From contig CAUYLG010070615.1 in the NCBI GenBank assembly GCA_963573385.1, positions 87,671 through 151,670 of the forward strand: DNA of 64,000 nt, given 5' to 3'. The translations under genes were made by a program, and so were the position numbers. Positions within the stretch are counted from its first letter, which is position 1. Each line of letters starts with the position of its first letter. Positions 11,761 through 26,429 of the stretch are shown piece by piece. This stretch comes from Cacajao melanocephalus. Its lineage: Eukaryota; Chordata; Mammalia; Primates; Pitheciidae. The notes beneath the pieces are model-generated. The model did not search any database. It was not told the DNA's origin and was given only the letters and a program-made list of their open reading frames with translations.

Positions 11761-11814
11761 GACAACTGAGATAACTTTGGCCATCCCCCAAAATAAACAA
11801 ATTAACCCAACCTA

Positions 11815-12660
<846 letters not shown>

Positions 12661-12673
12661 TGTCCAACACAAG

Positions 12674-12806
12674 TTTTTTTGCTTTTTTTTAGAGATGGGG
12701 TTTCACTGTGTTGGCCAGGCTGGTCTCAAACTCATGACCTCGTGATCCTCCCACCTCGGCCTCCCAAAGTGCTAGGATTACAGGTGTGAGCCACCATACC
12801 CAGCCT
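12674..12806 (-). mobile_element. Monomeric Alu insertion
   Basis: A single Alu arm with its own T tail, bounded by TGTCCAACACAAG at 12661-12673 and 12807-12819. The perfect target duplication shows it inserted as a one-arm unit, either a FLAM-type monomer or a middle-primed Alu. Confidence 0.85.
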
Positions 12807-12999
12807 TGTCCAACACAAGAAAGCCAAAGGAAATTGTTGTTATGGTCAAAACGAAACATATGCATTTCTACCTGTTTCTCCTCAACACAGACAGATGGTG
12901 TCTATGTGGGAAGCTTGGTAGCAATGCAGCAAGTGAAGACGATTGCCCCCCACTTCCCTCTTCAAACCCCTCTCCTCTACCTTCCCACCTCCCGTTTTA

Positions 13000-13315
13000 C
13001 AAAACTAGTTTTACTTTCCTTCACTCTGCCTGGCGAATGCCTTTCTATTTATGCCTCAAGGCTTGGCTCAAGTGACATCTCCCTGACATCTGTCCTGACC
13101 CCTCCTATTGGACCAATAATACCCTGTGCAACCCCCAGGTTATCACTTCTCGTTGCAGAGGGAGAGAGATGTTCTTCATGAGTCTGTTCTCTCCCCTACC
13201 CCACCATGACAGTTAACTCACGGCGGGGGGTGGGGGCGGTGGGGAGCCTAGCTTATTCCTAGTGCTCAGCACAGTGCTTGACTGTAGTCAATACTGCATA
13301 AATATTTTTCAGCTG
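13000..13315 (+). repeat. L2 3' fragment
   Basis: L2-like C-rich body and the terminal phrases TTCCTAGTGCTCAGCACAGT and TCAATACTGCATAAATATTT. A 131-codon frame that starts in the preceding Alu and runs through this repeat is not a gene. Confidence 0.65.
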
Positions 13316-14618
<1,303 letters not shown>

Positions 14619-14723
14619 ATTTTTAAATGATTTTATTATGTGCAGCTCAATGGTGTCACTCTCCTCCAACTCACTGACTGACTTTATAATATGGAATTAA
14701 AGTAGTGGCACCAAGGTCACTGA

Positions 14724-14797
14724 GTAGTGAGCCGAGATCACGCCACTGCACTCCAGTATGGGCAACAGAGCGAGACTCCATCTCAAAAAAAAAATTT
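14724..14797 (+). mobile_element. Alu 3' end fragment
   Basis: Only the last part of the right arm is present (GTGAGCCGAGATCACGCCAC to the A tail): a severely 5'-truncated Alu. Confidence 0.85.
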
Positions 14798-15010
14798 AAA
14801 AAAAAAACGGAAGGGAAAAGGAGAGAGACAGAGGAATGACAATCAGAGGTTTTCAGAGGAATACAGTTTTCAGAGGGATATGGATACACAGAAAGAAAAA
14901 GGAGAGAAGAGAAGAGAGGGAGGAGAAAGGGGAAGAAGAAAATAGAGGAGCAGAGAGAAGTGGAAGGAGAAAGAGATTAACAACAGGGAGACAGAAAACA
15001 ACAGAGTCTA
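14798..15010. repeat. Purine-rich stretch
   Basis: GGAAGGGAAAAGGAGAGAGA-like low-complexity DNA following the Alu tail. Overlapping Lys/Arg/Glu-rich frames here are not genes. Confidence 0.7.
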
Positions 15011-15022
15011 TAGTGTCCTGAC

Positions 15023-15310
15023 AAGGTCAGGCATGGTGGCTCACACCTGCAGACTTTGGGAGGCTGAAGCAGGAGGATTGCCCGAGTGTAGGACAACATG
15101 AGCTACATGGTGAAACCTGGTCTCCACAAAAGATAAAAAAATTAGTTGGACATGGTGATGCATGCCTGTAGTCCCAGCTACTCAGGAGGCTGAAGGTGGG
15201 AGGATGGCTTGAGCCTAGGAAGTGTAGGTTGCAGTGAGCCAAGATTGTGCCATTATGCCCCAGTCCAGACAACAGAGTGAGAACCTGTCTCAAAACAAAA
15301 ATAAAACCCC
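15023..15310 (+). mobile_element. Alu (J-like), sense
   Basis: A diverged dimeric Alu, with deletions in the left arm and a tail of AAAACAAAAATAAAA. Confidence 0.88.
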
Positions 15311-16509
15311 CTGACAGAACCTGCTACCCATAGGACCATCGGTTTCCATCAGAGGGTCATTTATTCTCATTTGCCTTCAAAGTACAAGTCTTAAATTCAT
15401 CATTGCCCACAATCACTGTAGGATTACGGTCAGTTACGGGAGGAATTCTTCTTTAGGCTCTAGGGCCAGTGACAAGAACACTGCCCCATGCCTGAGGAAA
15501 TCAAGCAACCTGCAGTCAGAGGGCTGGGAATTTCCTCACCCAGAGGCCATACCACCTATTTATGGCTGACTTTTTCCTAATGTAATGACTTCCTGTCCTC
15601 TAAATGTGATCAGCATATCCATTTGGTTATTCAGGGAATAGAGAGAGGGATAAACAGATGCTAGTGGCATCAAAACCATGTTTGGTTGTGTGAGTTGTTC
15701 ACTGAGTGAGAACACCTGCCCTAAGAGAAACCCATTTCCATCCACCAAGCTGAGCACCTGGCAAAAGCCATGTCCACCCAGAGGAAATGACGTCTTTTTC
15801 TAATCCGCCCAAAGGCACCGGCGGTCCTAAGTAACCCAGCATCCAGTCAGAGCAGTGAGCTTATTTATCTGGAGGAACACTGAGATGGTGGACAGCCCTG
15901 GAGGCTTGGTCTATACACAGGTTCCCGTGCCCTGAGATGACAATAGAAGAGGAGGGGGGGCTACCTTAAACCCCACCCCATTTTACACTGGCTCTTTGGC
16001 TCCATCCTCATCATGTCCCTATAGGGTAGATGAGGCAAGAAGATTTTCATTCCCTTTTCAGATGAGGATGCCACTGCTCTGAGAGATTAAGAGACTGGCT
16101 CAAGGTCACATAAAATACATACAGTTTGGAACTCATGACAATACCAGGCATAGGTGTGCATCAGTAAACAAAGGGCTATGGAAGCTAAGAACAGACATCC
16201 GTTCTCCAGGCTCTGAGTCAGATGCTTTCACTGACTCCCTGAAAAGGAATTTGGGGCTATCACCAAGTCCCTTTCTTATTCAATTTTGGTCATTGTCAGG
16301 AATGGGTGGGTCTTCCTTAAATGACCAGCAGGAGTGGTGGAACCCAGAGAACCCAAGACTTCCCCCAAGGAACAGCCCAGGAGGGAAACCTGGGAGACTT
16401 GAACCTTTCTGTAGCCTTAGTCTATGCGGCCTCCAGTCCCTGGCAATACCGGAAGGTACGGACAGGTCCCTTAGAGACAGTGCCAGTAGGAGTTGTGCAT
16501 CCCATAGTG
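15311..16509. other. Intergenic, weak MIR at about 16020-16125
   Basis: No gene. TTTTCAGATGAGGATGCCAC with GAGACTGGCTCAAGGTCACA is MIR-like. Confidence 0.5.
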
Positions 16510-16524
16510 ACCACTAGAGGGCAG
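16510..16524 (+). promoter_or_regulatory. CTCF-like motif
   Basis: CCACTAGAGGGCAG at 16511-16524 matches the CTCF core CCASYAGRKGGCRS at every position. It lies outside Alu and L1. It is oriented away from the minus-strand motif at 4288. Confidence 0.55.
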
Positions 16525-16709
16525 AGGTAGGGCGCTTGACTGCTTCTCAGCACTCAGGAGATGCTAAACTGATGGGACCACTGATACAGCCAAGGTATGG
16601 GTGCAGTTCTTAGCAGAGAGACATCACCAAGAGCAGCTATTGAGGAGAAAATAAACATCTACTTGAAGCAGCCAGCAATTGCTCAATGTGTCTCAAAGAG
16701 TTTTCTGGA

Positions 16710-16830
16710 GAAGACAAAGAGATCAGCTTTATCTCCTGCTCCGATACTAGCTGTGCGACCTTGCACAAGTTGCTTAACCTCTCTGAGCCCCTCAGTTTTC
16801 TCATCTGTAAAATGAAGTGACTATGATTGG
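16710..16830 (+). repeat. MIR
   Basis: The typical MIR core TTGCTTAACCTCTCTGAGCC and TTTTCTCATCTGTAAAATGA. Confidence 0.85.
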
Positions 16831-17239
16831 GGCGTTCCATGTTCTTAAGGAGCCAATCATCTAGTGAGCAATGTAGGTGCCTCTCTAACACATTCAGTCT
16901 GAGAAGCTGAGATGATGTTGTTAAGGATGAAATAGGAGGAAGAAGAAGAACCCTGGGCCTGTTTTGTTTATCGAGTCCTTCAAGTTACTGTTGTTTGCCG
17001 AACTTGTACACAATTCCAACCAGACAATAAGTTCTGCCAGTGTTTATAACATCAGCAATATTAAGAATAATATGCTCCACTTATATTGCATTTTATACTT
17101 TTCTAATCTTTTTTTCCTAAATTATTTCATTTATATCCATCTCTGTGAGGAATACAAAGGAAGCATAAAAACATGATCCTTGCCTTCAAGGACCTTATTT
17201 TCTAATTGAGAATGGAAATAATGAGACTATAAACAAGAG
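16831..17239. other. Intergenic, AT-rich, no gene seen
   Basis: No frame longer than about 70 codons and no recognised repeat. Confidence 0.5.
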
Positions 17240-17560
17240 TTTTTTTTTTTTTTAAGAGATGGAGTCTCACTCTGCTGCCCAGGCTGGAGTGCAGTGGCAC
17301 AATCATGGCTCACTGCAGCCTTGACCTCCCGGGCTCAGGTGATGCTTCTGGGCTCAGATGATCAGGTGATGTTCTCAACTCAGCTTCCTGAGTAGCTGGG
17401 ACTACAGGTGCATGCCACCACTTCTGGCTAATTTTTTTTTTTAAGAGATGGGGTTTTGCCATGCTGCCCAGGCTGGACTTGAACTCCTGTACTCAAGCCA
17501 TCCACCTGCCTCAGCCTCCCAAAGTGCTGGGATTATAGGCATGAGCCACTGCACTCGGTC
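17240..17560 (-). mobile_element. Alu with internal duplication, antisense
   Basis: A dimeric Alu that contains an extra partial copy of its GGGCTCAGGTGATGCTTCTG / GGGCTCAGATGATCAGGTGA segment, lengthening the arm. Confidence 0.88.
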
Positions 17561-19054
17561 ACTATTTCATCTACATTCAGAAAATGTGCAATCACTGTGG
17601 GCTGTGCCGGCTGGAAAATACTTCATAATTAAGAGGCACTTGACTTGAAGTTAGGAGAAGTTTTGGAAGAACTGAGAGGTTTCTCTAGGAATGAGTATGG
17701 TTAATAAAGGGGTGGGGAGCAGGATGGTAAAGAGATTGTATAGATCATTAAAAAATTTTTGATTGACTAGGCAGAGTAATGGGAGTTCATTAGTGGTCTG
17801 TAGTGTATATCTGATCCTACACACAGTGAGGAGCCGTAGAGTGGCTGAAAAAAATGTAGGTACCTTTGAGTAAGTGGCATTGGAGAAAATCAATCAGTGC
17901 CTGTATGAGGGTTTACCAACAATACACTCACGCCAAGGGGCAAGTTAGGAGGTAATTTCAGTAAAGTGCTTAGCCTTTAAAATCAGATAGACCTTGATTT
18001 GAACCCTGGATTCTGTCACTTTAGAGCTGGGTGTCATTGAACAAGGTTCAACATTCTCAAAGTTTGATTTCTTAATCCATAACATGAAGATAATGGCACT
18101 TACCTTTCAGAATGGTTCTAGTATGTAATGGGTCAGCACGAAAGCCCAGTACCTGAGAGGCATTAGGTGCTCAGTCAATGTTAGTTCCCCCATTCCTTCT
18201 GCTTTCAGTGAAGAGAGGCTCTTGGGGAAATCATTTGTTGACTGATTGGTTCCAAACAAACAGAAGAAGACAAGGGCAGGTGATGCCATTGGCGGAAGTT
18301 GAGATGTGAGTACTTTTGGGGAGTGGTGATGAACTTGAGATGACAGTGGAATGTACAAGTAGAATTATCCCCTAGGCATTTGGAAATATGACATTAGACG
18401 GAAACCAAGGCTAAAGCTGTAGATTCAGGGGCCCTTAGTATAAAAGTGATAGTTGACACTGTACAATGACTAGCTTTAGGATCGAAAGAGTGTTGAAAAG
18501 CCACTGAGCCTTGGAAGGTTCCCTTAAGTGGGGCTGGAGAAGGAAGACTGAGGAGCTATGCTTTGTGCAAGGAAATAATCAGGCATGGTGTCAAAACTAT
18601 GAGAAGACTTTCCAGGGAAACAGTCATTATGCCAAATGTTAAAGAGAAGTAATAAAGGACAACCCTGAAGAGAAGCCATTGGACCAATGCTGACCTCAAA
18701 GAGTGAGTCTCGGATAATTACAGGGAGTGGCAGGACAATGACCCCTCAGGAATGCTGGAGAGTAGGCACAAGTATCTGGGAAGAGTTGAGCCAGAGGACC
18801 ACAAAGGCAACTTCCAACCAGGCATCAGTGTCCACAACCTAGAAGGCAAACATCAGTTAGGCTGGGGGAAAGGGAAGGAGCTGGTGAAAAAACAGGCAGA
18901 AACTGCAGAAAAGGGGAGGAAAGATATTTTAAAAAGAGGCACCAGTATTAAGAGAAGGTAATATGAGAGACGACTACATGTTTGAGAGGGAAAGGAAGAA
19001 AGGTAGAGAATATCAGATTGCACGGTGGTAGGACCTCAGAACTCAAAATTTAGA
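17561..19054. other. Intergenic with MIR at about 17965-18190
   Basis: The MIR is recognised by GACCTTGATTTGAACCCTGG, TCTTAATCCATAACATGAAG and GTGCTCAGTCAATGTTAGTT. The rest has no gene signal, and 18520-18980 may be an ancient repeat. Confidence 0.55.
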
Positions 19055-19136
19055 AGTATTATTTCTTTCTCTTTTCTTTCTTTCCTCCTCCTCATCTTCC
19101 TCCTCCTCCTCCTCCTCCCCTTCCTCCTCTTTCTCA
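19055..19136. repeat. CTTT/TCC pyrimidine tract
   Basis: TTTCTTTCC changing to TCC repeats, next to an antisense Alu. Probably the altered Alu tail. Confidence 0.85.
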
Positions 19137-19419
19137 AGACAGGATCTCACTCTGTCGTCCAGGCTGGAATGCAGTGGCACCATCTCAGCTCACTGCAGCC
19201 TCAGCTTCCCCAGCCTCAGGTGATCCTCCTACCTCAGTCTGCCTAGTAGCTGGGACTACAGGTATGCACCGTCATGCCTGGCTAATTTCTGTATTTTTTG
19301 TAGAGATGGGGTTTGGCCATGTTGCCCAGGCTGGTCTCAAACTCCTGGGCTCAAGCAATCCTCCCACTTTGGTCTCCCACAGTGCTGGGATTACAGGCAT
19401 GAGCAACCATGCCTGGCCT
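19137..19419 (-). mobile_element. Alu, antisense
   Basis: AGACAGGATCTCACTCTGTC through GCAACCATGCCTGGCC. Confidence 0.9.
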
Positions 19420-20844
19420 CAGAAGCATTATTTCTAGAAATAAGAAAGAAACTATCATCTAGACTTTAAGGGGAAGTGTTACTTGTACAGAGAAGAATGG
19501 TACTTATTCCTCTGAAGACTAAGGAATGAAAACGGAATTTGAGGAGAGCCTCCCAGTTGTCCTCAGCCTTCTCAGAAGAGTGGGGGAGGATGCATAGATG
19601 TGTTAAAAGGCTTAGGAAGGGGGTCCCTGCTGTGGGAAGCACAGCAGAACAGCCCAGGCACAGAAGAAACAAGTGAGCTAGAGAAGTCTACTGAAGAATG
19701 GCCAGGAGGCTGAGGACAGTCAAAGAACCTGAGGCTATTTACCGGGAGAAGAGAAGGTCTACACAGCATCCAATGGCTGGCTTTAAATATGTGAAGAGCT
19801 GACATGCAGAAGAAGTAGACGTCTGTGAAAACAGGAGTTGCCAGTGATGGAAGTTGCAGGAAGGCAGATTCCATGTGAACATAAGACAGAATTTTCTCAC
19901 ACTTGCTGAGTAGAGGGGTGAGTGGTTCTCCCATGGGTAGTGTCCAGGAGATATGGGACAGTGCCTTGCCTAGGATGCTACAGGCAGAACTGGGCATCAG
20001 AAAAGAGTTGGACTTTGGTAATTCTTAGGTGAAATGTATAGCTGAATCTATAGGCATGTAACAAACTTAGTTTGAAGACTCTCAGGGCTGGAAGGGACTG
20101 GAAAGGTGATGTAATAAATATAATAATCCTTCGACTCTTGAGCCCTCTTCGTGAGAGGCTCACCGAGTGATCAAGGACTGTAAAATATAGCCAAGCTGAG
20201 CCTGAATCCACCAGTAGCCACGGGGGCAATGGCTTTCTAGTTACTCATGATCCGGATTGAGAACCAATCTGTGTACCTCCCAGATGATTCATTCTCAAGA
20301 TGGTCCCAGTGAGACTTTGAAGATAACCCTTCTCAATGAACCAGGAAATATGTATGAAATATTGATGAATCTTGCATATAATTTTAAGATGTTCATCACT
20401 TTTTAATCATCTGAAACCCTCAACTTAAAAAAGAAATTCTGGGTTATTACTCATATTTCAAAGGAATCCTTCACTTTACAAAATAATTCAGTTTGGGATA
20501 CTTTTAAAGAACAAAGTCCAGTGATGAGTTTAAAATGTACTCAGTTTTTCTCCCTATCCACGGCATAAAGCTCTTTGCATACAACTTTCCAAGAACTCAT
20601 TGTGTCACACAAAGTGAAATTCACTGGTATTTTAACATAGCAAACACTTTGCTTAGTTTCCAACATATAGGTGGTCAATGGTCAGCTAAGGTCCATCCAA
20701 AAGGAGGTGTAACATAGGGCAACTAATTTGATCCAGAATTTCAAGATCTGCACTAGTCGGTTTACCCAGAGGAGAGAGGTAGAAAACAGAAATGTTCTCA
20801 GTGGCACTGGGTGAAAAGTCCTATTGAGGTTACTGCCACTGTTT
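19420..20844. other. Intergenic, no gene seen
   Basis: A 141-codon minus-strand frame (19572-19997) has no recognisable domain and no support. Parts of 19440-20060 may be an ancient repeat. Confidence 0.45.
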
Positions 20845-21394
<550 letters not shown>

Positions 21395-21697
21395 TGTTTT
21401 TGTTTTTGAGACAATCTCACCCTGTTGCCCCAGCTGGAGTGCAGTGGTGAGATCATAGCTCACTGCAGCCTCGACCTACTGGGCTCAATCAACCCTCCCA
21501 CCTCAGCCTCCCTAGTAAGCTGGGACTACAGGTACACACCACTGCACCTAGCTAATTTTTTTTATTTTTATTTTTAATAGAGACAATGTCTCACTATGTT
21601 GCCCAGGCTCCTCTCAAATACCTGACCTCAAGTGATCCTCCTACCTCAGCCTTACAAAGTGCTCAGATTATAGGTGTGAGCCATCGCGTCCAGCCCC
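21395..21697 (-). mobile_element. Alu (J-like), antisense (second of pair)
   Basis: Begins with TGTTTTTGTTTTTGAGACAA directly at the end of the previous Alu. It is more diverged, so it is probably older. Confidence 0.9.
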
Positions 21698-22064
21698 AAG
21701 GATTGTTAATACTGTTTTATACATGGCAAAGCCAAGCCACAAACTAAAACTGCAACCAGAACAAAACCTGGCTTCTCTACCCTGGTTGCAGCCTGCCAAG
21801 CAAGCTCGCCATCTCCTCTGGTGATGCATTCTAATAGGTAACAGTAGAAGAGGGATCACTGATTTTGAGAAGGCATAGAGTAACAAGAGTTATGGGAGAC
21901 AGAGAACCTCCAAACACACAGTCCCTCCCTCATGTCCTGCTGATGCCTTAGGTCTAGTTCCTAAGGGAGAAGGCTGATGGAGTGGGAGGTCTGACTGCAG
22001 ATGGGGTCATGAAAAGGATGAGCTTTAGACTCTCAGCCTCTCTCAGCCTCCAAAAAACCCCCAA
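21698..22064. other. Intergenic, no gene seen
   Basis: Unique-looking DNA, no coding signal. Confidence 0.5.
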
Positions 22065-22096
22065 CCACCACCACCACCACCACCACCACCACCACC
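22065..22096. repeat. (ACC)n microsatellite
   Basis: About 10 ACC units; read in frame it gives a spurious His run. Confidence 0.95.
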
Positions 22097-22158
22097 ATCT
22101 TCTTCTTCGCTATGGTTACATGGCAATTTCACAATCTTACATAAAAGTGAACAAAAGT

Positions 22159-22457
22159 GGCTGGGTGCACCTGTAATCTCAGCACTTTGGGAGGCTGAGG
22201 TGGACAGGGATCACCTGAGGTCGGGAGTTTGAGACCAGCCTGACCAACATGGAGAAACCCCATCTCTACTAAAAATATGAAATTAGCCAGGCATGGTGGT
22301 GCGTGCCTGTAATCCCAGCTATTCAGGAGGCTGAGGCAAGAGAAGCGCTTGAACCTGGGAGGTGGAGGTTGTGGTGAGCCAAGATTGCAACATTGCACTC
22401 CAGCCTGAGCAACAAGATCTAAAATATGTATAAAAAAAAAAAAAAAAAAAAAAAAAG
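22159..22457 (+). mobile_element. Alu, sense
   Basis: Lacks the usual GGTGGCTCA near its 5' end but is otherwise dimeric. Flanked by AAAAGTGAACAAAAG on both sides. It is the last Alu before a 23.5 kb Alu-free span. Confidence 0.9.
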
Positions 22458-22469
22458 TGAACAAAAGCC

Positions 22470-23395
22470 TCTTTTAACTACATGCTCACCAGAAAGAGAA
22501 ATGAAATAAAAAATACTAAGTATTGGGGACCATGTGGTGCTGACACTGGTAGGAGTGTAAATTGGTCTAACCAATGTAGAAACTGCTTGGCAGAACCTAT
22601 TAAGGCTAATGTTTATATCTATGACATAGCAATTGCACTCCTAGGCATATACCAAATAGAAATATGTATTATGGTCACAAAAAGACAAGCTAGAACTGTG
22701 CTGTCCAATACAGCAGCCCTAGCTATGTTAGCTATTTACATTTAGATTAATTACAATTTTAGAAAATTAAAAATTCAGTTCCTCAGTCACACCTGTCACA
22801 TTTCAAGTGCTCAAAAGTCACATGTCACTAGTGGGTACCATGTTGGACGGCACAGATATAGAACATTTTTATCATCGCAGAAAGTTCAACTGGACACTGT
22901 TCTAGAATATCGTAGTGGTGCTATTCACAACAGCCTAAAACTAGAAACAATCCAAATACCTATAAACAGCAGAACAGATACACTAATTGTGGTATATTCA
23001 TTCACACCATGAAACACTCTAAAGTAACTGAAATGAACGACCTACAAACACACGCAGGCGTGTGGATAAATCTCACCAACGAATGAAGCAGGCGCACAAG
23101 AGTGCGATCTATATGACTGGATTTAGATAGTGTTCCCAAACAGGCAAAACTAACCTGTGCTGTTAGAAGCCAGGACAACGGTTACCCTTGGTGGCTCTAG
23201 GTAGTAATGACAAGAAGAGAGCTTGGGGGGAACTTTCCGGGGACTGATAATCTTCCTTTTCTTCATCTGGGTGTTTGTAGCATGGAAGGGTTCCGTTTAT
23301 AAAGACAGAGCGAGCCGTACGCTTGGGGTTTTCAGACTGTATCTCTCACTCCAATAAGAAGTTTACTAATCGCCCCTTTAGAAAACTTTAGCTGT
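22470..23395 (+). mobile_element. L1M fragment, sense, split by a hAT element
   Basis: L1 ORF2-end phrases GGGGACCATGTGGTGCTGAC-like, ATTGCACTCCTAGGCATATA, ACTAGAAACAATCCAAATAC and TAAACAGCAGAACAGATACA. Frames are broken. Confidence 0.75.
22688..22905. mobile_element. hAT-type non-autonomous DNA element
   Basis: Terminal inverted pattern CTGTCCAATAC ... GTTGGACGGCAC / TGGACACTGTTC with the internal AATTCAGTTCCTCAGTCACA and CATCGCAGAAAGTTCAACTG. These are typical of a hAT-Charlie MER element, nested in L1. Confidence 0.7.
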
Positions 23396-23489
23396 TATTA
23401 ATCTGTCGCTTACAATCTAGGTGAGGTGGGGGCATATTTTAAAGCAAAACAGACGTGGTTTAGAGATCAGTGCCTCTCCCCCAGACGCC

Positions 23490-24345
23490 TACCCAGGACT
23501 CCCTGCAGAGGCCTACCCTCGCCCCCTAAGCCCCATCCCGGCCGTCCTACCTCCACGAGCAGGTTGCAAACGTCAGGACTGCTGGCTCTTGCAGTTTGGG
23601 CTCTCACCCGTAGAGTCGGCTAGGCTCTCCCGGGGCTCGCCGGGGCACTCCTGGCCCAGCTGGCTCTGACCGCGCCGGGCCCGCCTGAGAAGCAGCGGTC
23701 GGCCCCTGGCGCCCCGCCCCGCGGCACCTGCGCTGCCCTCGGCGTTTCGAAGGATCCTTCCCTCTCGCGCGGGGCCAGACTGCGGCTGAGCACTGAACTC
23801 TTCTCCAGTCGCGAACAAATCAGTCCTTCCAGGGCTCGGGCCCCTGGAGTTGGGAGAAGGCGCCCGGGAAGTCCCCACTGGCGTCCTGAACCAGAAAGCG
23901 AGGGACTCGACAGCAGCGACTGGGGTCTCGGACCTCCCGGTCTGCCGCACGCACGAGTCTCCAGGGAAGCGCCCGCCCACCCGGCCCCACCCTGGCAGAG
24001 GCGCGGCCCCGAGTCACTCCAGCGGCGCCCTCGGACCGGGGAGAAGCCCTGTGGAGAAGTGTCCGGTTTCCACTCCTTACCCTTTCCTCCTCCTCCTGGA
24101 AAGGTCCTTTCACCTTCCCCTTCTGTCAAATGTCCCAGTTGCGCCGAAGTCGAAGCCCTGCAGACCCCCCAGGGGCCACTTGTCCAGGGTTTGCCCGCAA
24201 AGGCTCTGCCGGATCTCTGTGGAGACGCGCCCGGCAGAGCTGGGGTTTTCGGTCCTAGTGCCGTCCTGCTTCCCACTCCCCCACCCCTGTCTCCACCCCA
24301 TCATGCCGGGGACCTGGGAGTGCCTCAAGGGCAGAATGAAGTCCT
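23490..24345. promoter_or_regulatory. Orphan CpG-rich region (island candidate)
   Basis: GC-rich with many CpG dinucleotides (CGCGCGGGGCC, GCGCCCGGGAAG, GCGGCGCCCTCGG and others). Overlapping long open frames on both strands are what GC-rich DNA gives by chance, and none shows a domain. It may be a promoter or enhancer for an unidentified transcript. Confidence 0.6.
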
Positions 24346-24496
24346 AGACAACTTCCTAGAACGTCGACACAGTGCCTGATCATCTCATTTAACTTTCAAA
24401 GCCAAAATGATTGATACACGAACGTTTACTATATAAACATTCACTGAGTTGTATACTTAACTACTTGCATGTTTTACTGTAGGCAAAAAACAAACC

Positions 24497-24549
<53 letters not shown>

Positions 24550-24550
24550 G

Positions 24551-24595
<45 letters not shown>
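24497..24595. repeat. (CA)n(GA)n compound microsatellite
   Basis: About 18 CA units run straight into about 30 GA units with one GGGAGGG interruption. Purine/pyrimidine character changes at the junction near 24533. Confidence 0.97.
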
Positions 24596-24597
<2 letters not shown>

Positions 24598-26429
24598 GCT
24601 ACAAGCATACCCATTTTATAGAGGAAGAAACAGATTCATGGTACTTCTAACTTACTCAAGGTCTCCACTGCTGGTTGTGGTGGTACTGAGATAGAATGGA
24701 TGCAGTCTGACTTTAGAGTTCATCCTCTTGACTCCTCAAGGTCAGGCTTGGGGAAAAAGTTCTAGCCGTCTAAAACCTATCCTACTTCTTCCACCCACCC
24801 ACCCTGAGCTTAGTAGGTGGGGAGGGGTTACACACTCATCCAAGGGAACTGAGGAGGGTTGAGCCTGAAGTGACCTCTGAAATCATATGGTTCACCCTTC
24901 TCTCCACCATAGATCTCAAAAACCAGAGCCCAGAAGAACAACTTACTTGGCCTGTTCCAAGTCTCATGGGTCATTGGAAGGCCTGTGTGGATTTTGATTC
25001 CTTCTGGCTCAAAGGACAATTGAATGAAGAAGCAGTTAGTCCTGTAAGGGGGAACTTTTCCCCTGGAGAGAAAGCCCATGGAAGAGGTGGTGGCATTGGT
25101 CAAGGGTTTTCAACCTCCAACGGCCTCGGCCCCGGAACCCCAGCAGTGAGCAGTAGGGAAATCCTCCAGTAAAGTGATGTGAGCTATTTATACCTGGAGA
25201 CTGCAGGCTCTGGAGCAGGGTAGGGAGTGGACTGGTCTAGTCTGGCTTTAAGTATCTAAAGACATGAAAACTTGTGGATGCCAATCCACAGAACCAGTTC
25301 TGTTTCCTCTATGAGGATCACAAGCCACTTTTCCAGAACAAGAGGGAATGCAGAATGAAGGAAGATGTATGTAGGGCAAGAAGAAGTCCAGCAAGGAAAA
25401 TGGAGGTGTGGTGTGGGGAGCACTGAGAGGCCAAGGCCCAGGAGGATAAGGGACTGGATTGGAGACAAAGTAGTTGCTTACTCAGGAAACCCCCAGCGGA
25501 GCAAGGGCAGCTACTCCGAGAGCGAAGGTGCTGAAATCCCACCTGGGGAGTGAGTTCTCATAGGGTGCTGGCCCAGGTCTTGCTCACCTTTCATTCTCTG
25601 CACCTAGTGAATGTAGGGGAAGTCGAATTGGGTCCCAGATGTGGGTCCTGGGTTTCTTACACATCCTGCTTTTCCCTAGTTTCCAAACTTTGTGTCCTGG
25701 GGTCAAGGTCTTCACCAAGTTCTTGGCCCCTATCCTGGGTATTGAGCTGTAGGGTGAGGCGCAATATTGTAGGGAGGGATGTCCTGAGGCAGCACCATGG
25801 GGTACAGAAGAGGGGGGAACTTCTGCTAGGTTGGGGATGAGTTGCCAGGTGTCCTGCTACTAGTCCCAGGGAAGCCAATATTCCAGTTCCACATTTCCCT
25901 CAAAGCCAGCAGCCCAGGCCACAGCTCAACAGCACCAGGGCAATTCATGCAGCCCTGGAGCACCAGGGAAGAGGTGCTGAAGGAGCCCCAAGGGCATTCT
26001 GCAGCCTCCTACTGTGGTACCTGTCCCAGAGGGAAAAGATACCAACCTGGCCCTCCACAACCTTCTAGGGAGGGAGAGAGACAAATAAATCTTTGCATGA
26101 CACCATGTTATGATATTGGAAAGTACCTAAGACTCTGGTGGCACAAATGTGAGAGTGATTACCTCTACTTGGGTGGTTCAGGAAAGAAGCTTGGCCTTGA
26201 AGGAGAGGCAAGAGTTCACCAGAAAAATGGGGGTGGAAGGGAATTCCAGCTGGACAGGAGGGCCTGTGAGAGGCAGGGAGGCTGAGATAGCAAAGCACTG
26301 CTGGAATGACTTCCTTCTTGTCATTCAGGTATTGACTTAAATGTAATCTCAACAGGCTTTCCCCATCGCCTACTTCAAAGGACCCCCACTCCCAGCGTTT
26401 GGTTCTATTTCCTTTTTAGATTTCATCTA
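24596..26429. other. Intergenic, Alu-free, no gene seen
   Basis: Mostly unique-looking, with a possible MIR trace near 24615-24675. Open frames up to 147 codons (25842-26285) show no recognisable motif. Confidence 0.5.

Noticed and set aside
12786..13181. 131-codon plus frame
   Set aside because: It begins in an Alu unit and runs through an L2 fragment.
13219..13244. G-quadruplex candidate in the G-rich run
   Set aside because: Only three G-runs of three or more can be drawn with proper loops, so a stable three-layer quadruplex is not supported.
23620..24276. 218-codon minus-strand frame and overlapping 165-codon plus frame
   Set aside because: Both lie in CpG-rich DNA where stops are rare, overlap on opposite strands, and show no domain.
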